DNA of 64,000 nucleotides from Cladobotryum mycophilum (Eukaryota; Ascomycota; Sordariomycetes; Hypocreales; Hypocreaceae). Below are positions 24,438-35,590 of this stretch, piece after piece. Numbering within the stretch: position 1 is the first letter of the stretch; each line of letters opens with the position of its first letter. The notes under the pieces were generated by a model. The model was not told the origin of the DNA. It did no database searches and worked only from the letters and a program-made list of their open reading frames with translations. Made by a program: the position numbers and the translations under genes. The stretch is from NCBI GenBank assembly GCA_036429605.1, contig CM071590.1, positions 620,001 to 684,000 of the forward strand, given 5' to 3'.

Positions 24438-27400
24438 GATGATGACTGTTGATGAAGGTGAGTTGTGGTAAAGGGGGGTTTGGGGGCGCGTAGTAGTACC
24501 CACTGCTGAAACACTAGTACTGATGGGTATTTGAGAAATACTATAGGTAGACACATTAATGTCTGAGGACGCACTCGGATAATCTCAACACACCGAAGGA
24601 AACGAAGAAAAAAGAGATAAGAAATGAACTAGTCTGCCATGGCAACTAACAGTTGGTAAATATTATCCGGTTGTCTGAAGAACAACTGAGAGACAAATGA
24701 GCAGCTGACAGATTATTGTCTTGCGGGAGTTGCAAAGACAATGAACGAAACAGATAGAATAGTTCGTGATGAGAGAGTTTTGCAGATCCGACAGCATATA
24801 GAAGGGAGCAGGTCAAGGCTACGCTTCAGCTGGACAAGGTACCGCATCGTATCACATTCTAAGGCCTTGTACATAGTCGGATCGAAGAGACGCTCTACAG
24901 ATTCTCGCCAAAGGTCGATGTCAAGGAGCACATGTAGCGGAACAGGCAGGTCACTCAATCGCCGCCGCTCTCGTCCGAGCAAGTCAGCACAGTCATCCAG
25001 TGGCTGAAGAGACAGGCGAAGGTGGTATTTGACGATTTTACCTCCAGTGCGTAATCGAAATATACGGGATCATCAACGGCATTCATTAGACATAATCACC
25101 CCGCCTTCTTGCATCTATCTCCATTACTACTTTACCCACATGCCCTATCACCTACTACTGAAGGCCTTGCACTGAGAGCAGATACCATCCCAGATTCACC
25201 AAAGGCATACATGTATAGTCTAAATGGAATGGTAGTTAAACACTTGTAGACGAAATTAAACCCGAAAGTTATCTAGAAGACTATGATATGACGCTTCTAA
25301 AAGGTGAGAGCAAAAGAGGGGTTGGCATTCCATGAAACCATCCGATAAGGAAGTTTTGTGAAGCTTGCGACCAAGGACCCACACATACACCTGACTGGAC
25401 AGTAGATAGTGGGCCGTCTCAAGTTCACGGAAAAGTACCTCGCTCGGATAAATCTGGGGACCAGTTCCTTTGTGAACAAGCTAGGAGGCAGAAACGTGAG
25501 AAGGAGGAGAAGGGTGAGACAAAAGAGTTGGAGGTGTCGTCGTTAGACTCAATAAGACTAAATATCATAACCATCCCGTGATTAGACCATTTACAAAAGG
25601 GAGTCGGCGGGTGATGAGAGACATATGGTGCACTAAGAGGTTCTCATCTGTCAAGAATATAGAAGCTAATATTTTATCGAGTTGGGGTCGCTTCGATATA
25701 ATGTGGCAATGACGATGCATAGATGATCTACTATCCCACATATCAGATATTCCACCTCGACCAAGTCCAGCTTCCTGGGCTTATGGTACATGATAGAATG
25801 GAAACAGACGGACAAATCACGCGTTAAGATGGAATAGTGCAATGATCATAGCCTTTGGACGGAAAGCGGTATAAGCAGCGAGCGACAAAACGACATCAAG
25901 AACCAGGCACAGTGTACAATGGCCCAGTAATTATAGACTTGCGTTACCATGATCACTCACGTCTCTCTCAATTCCTGAAATTGCCCTATATCACTCACAT
26001 TGCCGTCGATTATCCGCATTACGATTGATTGTTCGCATTGCCTAACCTGACTCGAGGTCTACCGATGGCTTCACCAACAACCCAACAAGAAAATAATTCA
26101 TCGGCTCCTTCTCCCTTGCCTCTCCATGTGCCCGCTAGAATCTCGAAACCCGGGAGTCTCATAACCCTGATATGAGGCAGATGGCTTTTGCGACCTATAT
26201 TTTCTTTGTTTTCTTCCGAGTGTTTGTTTTTCCTCGGCCCTAGCAACCGTGTGGGTAGAAGAGACAACGTGGGATTTTGCATGATTCTTCCTCCTCAGAG
26301 GGTATCCATAGTCCCCCAGCTGCCCTTTTGGCATCCCAGTCTCGCCGTTGAAACTCGCCACCTTCTTCAAGCCAATAGTGTGAGGATAGCAGTGTCCACC
26401 AGTGGAGTTGAGCCATTTTTATTGTCTTTCTTCACAATCCCGAATGCTTCCCAATAGACTGCCATCTTCTCCTCTTTGATATAAGGGTTATCGGGATGAC
26501 TGGATGACGCTCCCTCTGAGGGTTCAGAGCTGGGAGTTCCTTTCAAGATGGTATCGGGATCAAGGTAAGTGAACGCCGTCTGGTGCGGGGGTCGAAACGT
26601 CAATGCCATTAAATTCGGAGTCATATTCACTAACGCTTGGGATATCGAGCTCGTCCCCGTGTTGATCCATATGTGCAATTCGGGGCAGGTTCTACTTCGC
26701 TAAGTCTGTTAGTTCACGATCTCTTGCTAGTGTTTGAGAACCTACAACGGAATGGACTCGGTCTCATCAATTGGATATCTTTCGGTGTCCCGATTATCGA
26801 AATGAATATTAGGGAGCGTGGTTTGCCGCGACAGTGCGCCAGCGTGAGCAATGGAGAAAGAGAAACAATTGAGAACGATGTGAAGGGAAAAAAGAAGAGA
26901 GAAGAGGAGAAATTCAAGCGTTTAACTGGATGGGGGGGGGGGGGGAATGGATTCATTATGGCCTGACGTTGTGTGCCTGACAGCTGACAACAAGTGGTCG
27001 TGATTTACTGCAAAGTTTTCATGGACATGGAGAATTTCCAGTAGACCTAAATAAACGAGCCCTTCCGCTTATCCTGACTACAAGTCAACATACATAAAAA
27101 TATCAATATGGTAAGCAAATTGTGCCTGCTCTAGTTCTGCCCAACCTATACATTATTCTTTATATTGCTGTCCATGCGTCTTCTTACCCTATCATTACCC
27201 TATATTTCTGGTATTTCTTGTTGCTCGTGTTCCTCCCGATTCCTCAAATTCCTACCCGTTCCTCTTGTTCCTGTCAGTTTCTGACGTCGCTCTCTATTTC
27301 CTATTGTTTCTCTTCATATCATCTTTCTCATGGCTTTTGCCCATGCTGCAAATGCTAGTCTTCTAGTCAATTGCTGCCAAGCATCACATGAAATTTCCGA

Positions 27401-27641
27401 CTAATAGTTAAAGTGCAATGACATGGTGTTGTCTGCCTTTTGCTAGCTGTTCTCGGTAATTAACCATGTTTTGCGAGCGAAAACGGATAAGTGGAATCGC
27501 AACGTCTAGATTTTCGACGCAATGGCGAGCAAAGAGGGTTAATGCAACAAGTACACAAGTCAATTTAAACAAATGTCTCTTTTCGAGTCAGATTGAGGAT
27601 GCTGAGGCGATGAAAAATGACTACTGCTGATTACTCTAGAT
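24438..27641. other. 3.2-kb gene-poor stretch
   Basis: No gene can be supported. A minus-strand frame at 24713-24982 (rich in Leu/Arg, helical) extends upstream without an ATG and may be a gene fragment. Another minus-strand frame at 26367-26678 has an ATG and a Pro/Ser-rich acidic stretch but no motif. A run of 14 G lies at about 26932-26945. Confidence 0.45.
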
Positions 27642-29477
27642 TTAATATCTGGCTAGATTTCCTCCAAGTAAATCTAGATCTTGCTTCAACAATGCCACAA
27701 CTCGTGTGTACATCTCCCGACGAGAGCCCTCGTCATTAAGATTTAAATTGGTCGAGTAAAAATTGGACTTTATGCAAAATTCTACCGCGCTCTTGTAGCC
27801 TGAACTCGGCCAGTTTGTCTCAGGCAGAACCCGCATGGCGGTCATGCAGTCTGAAAGAATGCCAGTGCCAGCGAATGTATCATTTGGTGTGCGTAATGAG
27901 CCAATAGTCTGACCTTGCATAATCTCAAGCAGCATGACCCCAAGTGTCATCAATGTCGGATTCGCAATAAATTGGTTATTGCCAGCCTGGGGTAAATTGT
28001 CTCCCGCCACAACGAAGACGTTGTTGAAGTCAACCAGCCCGTCTCTTTGGACAAAGAAAATATTGCGGCTACTCAGCAAATCTGGTAACCAAGGAGTTTG
28101 GTAAAGCTGAAGAACACCCGAGGCTATGAATACCGCAGTCTGTATGCGGTGGTGCCACCTCATTTGGCCCATATTGTTTCGGTTTTCGAGTACCTCGAGC
28201 AGTGACATCATTTTGCGGTCGCAGTCATCATTCCGGCTTACGATTTCCGCTGGATAGACTGAAAAAGACCTTGGTGCTTCAGAATCTTGGTCGATGATCA
28301 TTCCGTAGCGTTCACCCTCTCTTCGTTTCTTGGCTTTTCTGATCATCATGCATAGATCTTCAGTCGAACCAGGGTTGGACATACTAGTAGCTGCGGTGTC
28401 TTGTCCTCCCGTATTCAGAGACATATACCCTCCAAGATGAGGGGATGCTACCAAGGTAGATACAAGTTTCTTGTGTGGCTTGGAAAGAGAAAGAGAAAAG
28501 GTGACCTTGGGCTTCTCCTTTTTGTTTGAGCGCTTTGTGGAGTTATTTGTTTCTGCATCTGATATGCTCGAGGCAGTTGGAGAGGGAATCGGTTTACGCC
28601 GTGGGCCAACAATGATTGATATTTCTTCCCCTACTCGTTTTTCTGTCAACGGTTGTGCGGCGGCTGGATCAAATTTATCGCACATCGCAAGGTAGAACTT
28701 CAGATCCTGAACTATACTCTCTTCATCTACGCTTAGAATTAGATTCGTGGAGTGATTTTCAAGACGCAATGTAATTCTGTGTCTGCAATCGCATACTAAG
28801 CTCGATTGAACAGCTCGGTATAAGCTTGCTGAAATGCTACGAAGTATGGAGAATAAAACAAGAGGAAATCTGTCTCGCTTGGTTGATTCTAGTTCTATGT
28901 CTCCGACTATCAAGGATTCGATATTTGAGTTTCTGTCTCTGATAGCAGATAACAAACTGGTATAGGTTGACCTCCGTAAAGAAAAACTTGCTCTCCTAAA
29001 GTAGGTTCGAATCGATTCGAAATCAGACCAGTTGAGCTTGATGGATTGCAGTCGTTAGTTTGACTAAACAGTAGATCGCCCATCTTGCTATCATACCTTG
29101 TTTGTATCCCCTAACTTTCTCTTCATTTCCTCAATTGCTACTTCCATCGACTTGATATTCTCTTCAAAGACACTCCAGGTCCTCGAAAGTCGAGCCCGTA
29201 TCTTCCTTTGGATCTCTTCCTCCTTCCATAGGTCTCCCAGGGGATCTTTCACCATCGCCTCAATACGAGTCGGCGGGACGAGACCCACGAGCAATCCCTC
29301 ACAGGTGTTTTGAAGTTTTACGTGCTCCGTCATAAGATTTCGGATAAGAGATTTGCGTTCTCTATCATAATTCCTCCAGCGATGCATTACTTGAGCTCCT
29401 TCTCGGTAGTGCTCAAGAGCCGATATAATCAGTGGAATCGCTCCAAGGACAACACCAATGACCTCGAACCCAGACAT
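27642..29477 (-). CDS. HeLo-like N-terminal domain / DUF7580 protein, 591 aa
   Basis: Two exons, 29097-29477 and 27642-29036, joined in phase 0 by a 60-nt intron. The first residues, MSGFEVIGVVLGAIPLIIS followed by ALEHYREGAQVMHRW, are the hallmark of fungal HeLo-like N-terminal domains: a hydrophobic glycine-rich first helix, then an amphipathic bundle. HeLo/HeLo-like domains form membrane-targeting cell-death effectors in non-self recognition. The middle is a Ser/Lys-rich linker. The C-terminal 250 residues, with QTAVFIASGVLQLYQTPWL and LGVMLLEIMQG, match the DUF7580 domain, which resembles the C-lobe of a kinase without catalytic residues. The gene shares a 337-bp promoter with the divergent C2H2-SANT gene. 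No disruption is seen. Cell-death function is inferred from the family. Confidence 0.75.
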
Positions 29478-29814
29478 GGCGGAGATTTAGCACAATATTG
29501 GAAGTTTTGATAAAGTGACGGTGCTGTAAATTAAGTAGGATATAGTAGGAACATGTCTTGTTACTGACGTGCGGAGGTAGAATCAATGATGCCTGATTGG
29601 GCACCAATGCATAAGATATGGCGCTGCTGAATAACCTTGAATGATTAGACGCATATACTTTAGCAAAACAATGCGATAATGTTAGTCTGGCATATTTTCC
29701 ACCATCTCTGATAGCCTTCCAGCGACCATAGTATGATAAGCCAAACTGGGACAACTGGAGAGACCACCATCGCCATTATCGACCCCAATAGCCTATTAGT
29801 CGACGGAAGCAAGG

Positions 29815-31812
29815 ATGAACAAGACCATCTCGAGCTCGGTGAGAGAGTGCCTCCAGCTATTTCAGAAGCTCCTGTCGATGGAAACTTTAGCGAGGGATGC
29901 GTTTCCACACTCTACCTTCACCTCGCTCATGGACGAGGGAACCCAATTCAAGTTGTGGTCCGGCAACATTGGCGCACACAAGACTGGTGCAAGCTCTTTA
30001 GACCATCGTCTCAGAGATGCGTCGCACATCAGAACACATGTTCTTGAACTTCTAAAAGACCTGAATTCCATGATTAGTGACGTTATGGATATTATAACGG
30101 GCGACAATGAGTCTCGGGATCAGTTGATAGAGGATGAGATACCACCAGGGGAGGCTTTGCTGCACGATTACGATGATGACGACGACGAACCAAGTGATCA
30201 TTTGATAGAAACGGAAGTCGAACAGATTGTTATCGATATAAACGATGTTATTAACTGTCTGCTACGACTCAGTGTTTCAATCAGGAACCCAGCCCCTCAT
30301 GATAGATTCATAGCATCGGCTCCGACAGATACCTCTCATTTTGAAAAATTCGACATACATCACGTTCGATCCAAATTTGGTGGAGCTAGTGGAACACTCA
30401 CCGAACGACTCGGCCGGGCCATATCAAGAAGGCGCCAGTACTTTAAATATCGGGAAATGCATCACCAAAAGCTCTCACAAGATCTTGACTTCAACAAGTA
30501 CGATGGCACGGCAAGTACTATTGCATCCTCTATACCAAATTATATGAAAGATTCCAATTCCAGCTCAGTCATGGAAGTCGTGGACGAAAGCAATAATTCA
30601 GACACAGGAGTCTCTGCGACTTCATTCGCATCATCGTTAGCGGACGAAGCCAAACTTTGAGTCCCTCCACTGCCTCAGGAAGCTGAAAATGGGCCCTTTC
30701 AGTGTCCATTGTGTTTCATGATGATATTGGCGGCAGATTACATATCGTGGAAGTGAGCATTCTAACAACCGCCCTTGTGCTGGTGCGAAACGCTGACGAT
30801 TCGGCTGTTGCGCAGACAGCATGTATTCAGGGACCTTCGCCCCTACTTATGTCTATCCAGCGACTGCCCAACACCAGAACGAGAATTTATGACTAGGCGC
30901 GCATGGATTCAACATGAAATGCAAAATCATTGGAAGGCGTATCACCGCGCATACGGTTGCGATATTAGATTCACCTCTCCCTTAGAATACAAACAGCATC
31001 TCTGCAGCTTTCATGCAAACGAAGTGCCGGCAAGCCATCTTGATGCAGTGGTTAGCCTTGGTGCGAGACCACGAAGTAAAGAAGATGGAATTGCCTGCTT
31101 CCTATGCGGAGAAACCCTCGTTTCCTTTAGACAATACCGACGACATGCCGGTCGTCACCAGGAACAGCTTGCCTTATTTGCTCTGCCATCCTTATACTAC
31201 GACGAAACCGACGACGCTGTTAGCCTGTTCTCTGATCCAAAAGTCAGTGATGATTCTGATGCAGGCAGTGAGCGCATAACGCCAGCAGACCTACCAACAC
31301 AATTATCATTTCCATCAAGGTACTTTCCATCACCACCAGCGTTCTTGTCACCACAATCGCCGTCCTTTTCATACCCACCGCTGCCTTTTTCGCCTCCGTT
31401 GCCTCCGTCGTCTTCGTCGCCTGTTTCGCCTCCACCGCCTGCCTCGCCTTCGCCACCTACTTTTGACTTGGCAGGATTTGCATCAGAACTAGAAGCAGTA
31501 AAAGATCGGAACTCGACAGCTTATTGGACTGTATCTGAAGCAGAGGGTTTCCCACAGCTGCTAAGATCATTCGGAACTGACCGGGCCTCTATTGCAACTC
31601 ACATGGGAACTAAAACACCCGACATGGTAAATTGACTTGGAGGTATCATTGTAAGTTGCTTGCTAACACTATTAAAGGTTAAGAATTATTTTGTACAGCA
31701 AAGTCGTGACGGTGGAACAACTCTTGCGGCATTGGCATTAGAAGCCATTGCGAAAAGAGAACGAGGGGAGCAACTACCTGAGCCACCACAGAATATATTC
31801 AGAGGACAGTGA
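29815..31812 (+). pseudogene. C2H2 zinc-finger / SANT-domain protein with in-frame TGA
   Basis: Three exons: 29815-30752, 30816-31626 and 31678-31812 (628 codons). The N-terminal part (SGNIGAHKTG, SLDHRLRDASHIR) is a helical domain common in fungal multi-domain defence-type proteins. At codon 282 (30658-30660) the frame has TGA, where the continuation VPPLPQEA fits a CGA (Arg) codon: one C-to-T change. After it come C2H2 fingers (FQCPLCFMM; LCLSSDC...H; IACFLCGETL...HAGRH), a long Pro/Ser-rich linker, and a SANT/Myb-like segment, SFGTDRASIATHMGTK, which ends at the last intron and continues MVKNYF. The rest of the frame is intact, so the nonsense mutation is recent, or it may be read through or a base-calling error. 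Likely nuclear. Confidence 0.65.
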
Positions 31813-31961
31813 ATGATCTCGAAGAGAAGCTTAAGTGCTTTCTTAATTAGAATACTTCAAAATGGATGATCAAAGATGGAAGAATATAGAATCGCTAAGA
31901 TTTTAGCAGAGCGTTGTCTCAGCATATATCTCGCTCAAAAAGTCATGGATTGGTAGCTGTC

Positions 31962-33638
31962 ATGCCGTGCCTTGGGAAGCAAAGTATTATTATTCTCCAT
32001 AGGACGTTGGGTGGTATACACACTCTAACCCCACTTCTTTTACCTTCAACAAAGGGTCGGGTATCCGTCCACTCTTATGCCGCCATGCTTCCGAAACGGG
32101 TTGAGAGGCTGCACACACTTTCTTATACCCTGCGAACACGTCTGGGATTTACATATACTCCGGACTCTCAATCATATATGCAGTTCAGAGCTTGTTACAC
32201 ATCCGATAAATCACTAGAGCAAAAGCGACAATTCCCAGCCAATGGGTATGAGATCATCGACCAATGCATCAAGCTTGAAGAAGAACAATTGCCATGTTAC
32301 GAGCCGTCTCACTTTTACCCAGTTCGCCTTGGGCAGATATTCAAGGATCGGTATCAAGTGGTCGCTAAACTTGGCTATGGCTCAACATCAACGACGTGGC
32401 TGGGCCGGGATCTACAGTACACAGTGCAAATGAACCGCGATATATGATGGAATCAGCTTGCTAACTTTAGTTTGAGTAGAAATCGACGATATGTAACGCT
32501 CAAGGTCCACATCAATTCATTGCCTCGCAACCAGGGGCTCCACATCTATCAACATTTAAAGGCACTCGGTGCGTCAAACCACATTGGTCAATTCTCGATC
32601 CGCATGCTCAAAGAGTCTTTCCAACTCCGTGGCCCGCACGGATCTCACGACGTGTTTGTCTTGCCGCCTCTGGGCATCAGCTTGAAAGCCCTGCAGGAAA
32701 GAATGCCGGGCGAGGTGTTTTATAGGGAATTTGTCAAGGCCGCCATACAACAGTCGTTACCCGCTCTAGACTTTCTCCACACCGATGCTGGCATCACTCA
32801 TACGGTAGGCATATGCCCTGCCTGCTGCCTCGCGATGTAGTTCGGTTCTAACACAGAATCAAGACCTCCACTCAGGAAACCTGCTTGTCGGCATAAGTGA
32901 CGAGTCGGTTCTCGCCGAGTATGAAGTGACGGAATTCGAGAGACCTACGCCTCGAAAAGAAAGTGGAGATACTACGATATATGTTTCCCGTCTCCTTTTA
33001 AGTGAACCTGGTCCACTACATCTCTGCGACTTTGGAGGGGCACGTATTGGCAGTGAACACGAGGGCGTTGCTATGCCAATTCAGTACCGCGCTCCAGAGG
33101 TGCTCCTTGGCATGAAATGGGGACACGCGGTGGACATGTGGAGTCTTGGACTAATGGTAAGGGCTGTCTAAGTTTTGGATTGCGTTCATCTCTGTTGACA
33201 AGTCTCAAGGCCTGGGACCTTCTCGAATCCTCAAGTCTCTTCCAAGTCTATGATGGCGAGGACAAGGAGGCGAACGAAGCTCATCACCTAGCCAATATGG
33301 TTGCTCTACTTGGTCCACCGCCGGCCGAGTTCCTGAGCCGTAGTGACAAGTCCCGGAAATATTGGAATGATCAGGGTAGGTGTACAAGCATGTGTGCTCT
33401 CTAGCCAGTCGTCCCACTGACATTACGTATCTCAAGGTCACTGGATTGGTTCTGTTCCTATACCGAATGATCAAAGTCTCGAAAGCTTGGCAAGCTCCTT
33501 GGGGGGCATGAGAAGAGAAAGTTTCTCAAGTTCATTAGAGCATTGCTTTCTTGGACTCCAGAGCGCCGTCTGACAACAGAGGGGGCATTCATGGATCCGT
33601 GGATCAATGCATCTGATGGAAGTAGGAATCATTCATGA
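31962..33638 (+). CDS. SRPK-like protein kinase, one frameshift near the C-terminus
   Basis: Five exons: 31962-32416, 32480-32804, 32857-33156, 33210-33375 and 33437-33638. The N-terminus reads YPVRLGQIFKDRYQVVAKLG, the standard opening of fungal SRPK-type kinases. The Gly loop is GYGSTSTTWLG, the ATP-binding Lys lies in YVTLKV, the activation segment has CDFGGAR and RAPEVLLG, and subdomain IX is DMWSLG. The catalytic loop reads THTNQDLHSGNLLV, i.e. two extra residues compared with HTDLHSGN; this sits exactly on an intron boundary. In the last exon a run of six G (33501-33506) is one short: SLASSLGG is in one frame and the conserved KFLKFIRALL, ending in PERRL, in the next. The ATG at 31962 follows an upstream in-frame TTG and is the first ATG; a later start at about 32082 is possible. 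Confidence 0.7.
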
Positions 33639-34676
33639 AGCAACGTCTGATGTGGCCGTCCAAACCCCCATCTGCCAAGAGTCTGGTTCTTGGGACACGG
33701 CACATAAACTGCTCATGACACTCCCCTTGCTCGAACCCGCCCCCAACATGACATAACTTGACTCCACCTGCAGACAGATACGAGAAGGGAAATTCCCCGC
33801 ATAATACACATATCGGTGAGCGTCTAGGTTGCATCAACTGTTCGTTTCGGGCTAAGCCGGACCAGTCCCCGTCTCTCGGCAATTCAATGACTATGAAGAG
33901 TTGATCGGGCGATCGGGCCGCCATACCAATAATAGCTCGGAGGGCAACATCCATCCAGTGACCCCTGCTTCGTGATCCTTGTTTAGGGTCTCTGGGAAGG
34001 GTTCGGTCAACCTTGGCCAATTGATCAGCTGAAGCACGGTTGTGTTGCTAGAAAGACTGCGAGAAAATAGACCAGATGAGTGTATTCATGTTTCTTGTTG
34101 TGATGGCGAGAGCCCGATAACAATGGCCTTTGATCACCGCTTTTTGCAAAAGGTACGAGGTTGCATTTGCTACATCAACTTGTTTCAGCGGACCATTTCG
34201 TGCATTTGCTTTTGTCGAGAACGGTCCCCTTGGACCAGCAATTGGCCTTGCAACCTGCCACGTCTAAATTGTCTCATCCGGTCCCCCCTCCCCCTCCCCA
34301 ATCTGCCGGCATCACGACGGCCTCATTCTCTCCCTCACTGTCCAGTGTAATTGTTCTTGGTCTCAATTGGGTCTCTGAGCTCATCGACCGCAAGGGAGCA
34401 AGTTGTGTGTCTCAGTTAAATCCCGCGTCTTTCTTGCGTCTTGTTTCTCACCGGCTGCAACCATTGCATTGCTCTCACCGTTTGCTGTCCGTGGACCACG
34501 CGGGGTAAAAAAAAAAGAGACATTGCTTTTTGTTCAGAGTCAACTTGCATGCGGGTAGCTCGATCAAGTAACGCGGGTTGGTTGTCATTCTCACCGTCTC
34601 GGCACCTCGTTGACATCGGTCCGTCGGTAGTCTCGTTTTCTGTAGTTGAGGTATGAAGCTTTGAAGAGAAGTCGAG
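33639..34676. other. Intergenic region upstream of the micro-exon gene
   Basis: No supported gene. It contains the distal promoter of the small secreted protein gene, with several CT-rich tracts and a poly-A stretch at about 34507. Confidence 0.5.
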
Positions 34677-34684
34677 TATAAGTA
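34677..34684 (+). promoter_or_regulatory. TATA box of the micro-exon gene
   Basis: TATAAGTA lies about 123 bp before the ATG at 34807 and is followed by a CT/CATC-rich initiator region. This spacing is normal for strongly regulated fungal genes and supports a real transcription unit downstream. Confidence 0.55.
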
Positions 34685-34806
34685 TCGTGACAGTTCCCCC
34701 GTCCGTCTAAGCTTTCCTCCCTCATCATCAGCATCTTCCACAGTCGTCTTTGAACAATACACTCTAATATCTAATTTCTTACCTTAATCACCCACTTTTT
34801 GTCAAA

Positions 34807-35590
34807 ATGAAGACCTTCGCTATCGTCGCTGCCCTTGTTGCCGTCGTCGCTGCTGCGGCCATTGAGAAGCCCGAGGTTGAGGCCAAGTCGGTAAGTCAAG
34901 GACCTCCCATGTATACCTCAAGGATGAATCTTGACCGCTAACCTCGTGACATAGGCTGATTGGAGCTGTGTGAGTGTCAACGAACGGTTGCAGCCCCTTC
35001 GGACTCTCATTCTAACGCATTCACTTCACAGGGCCAATGGTGCATTGACAATGAGCAGCGATGCCTCAACGCCCCAGTTGATGCCGTTACCTGCGTAAGT
35101 CATATCGTGATCTCTCTATGTGTTGATGGCATTTTCGCTAACGTGGTATGCGCTGTGATAGCAAACTCAAGTAAGTCACGAACACAAACTCATTTCTCTA
35201 TTGACGTCTTGACAACCTGCTGACTGAACTGTAGTATGTACGTTCTACTGCCCATAACTTTCTAGTAATTTCTGATGACCACCGATGCACTAATGCGAGA
35301 CTTTTCCTGGACTTTAGTATGTAAGTAGCGTTCCCTGATCCAAAAGAATGATGTTGTGCACTTTACTGACAAACTCACAGCAAGTAAGTGCCTCCGCAGT
35401 TTCAAGAACATCTAACTACTCGCAGTTGACTAACCCGACCCCGTTGTTCAGTGTGTAAGTACATTCCGACGTGTGAAACCCATTTCTAAAGAGAAGCTAA
35501 CATATCACAGCTCGTAAGTCTTGTCATTGAGTCCGGTTCCCTTGCGGGCAAAACACTTACTTTGGCTGCCTTAAGACCATCTGCCACTAA
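34807..35590 (+). CDS. Small secreted cysteine-rich protein encoded by ten exons, five of them 3 nt long
   Basis: Proposed exons: 34807-34890, 34955-34969, 35032-35094, 35162-35170, 35235-35237, 35318-35320, 35381-35383, 35452-35454, 35511-35513 and 35576-35590 (TAA). Exon lengths are 84, 15, 63, 9, 3, 3, 3, 3, 3 and 15 nt, all phase 0. The nine introns are 56-80 nt. Donors are GTAAGT, except one GTGAGT and one GTACGT; acceptors are YAG or AAG, and most introns have a branch-like CTAAC or CTGAC. The product has about 66 residues: a signal peptide (MKTFAIVAALVAVVAAAA), then ADWSC, GQWCIDNEQRCLNAPV, DAVTC, QTQ, Y, Y, Q, C, L and TICH. It would have six Cys, enough for three disulfides, like fungal effectors or defensin-like peptides. 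If the last intron is not removed, the frame continues to about 35649 instead. No family is recognised. Confidence 0.65.
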
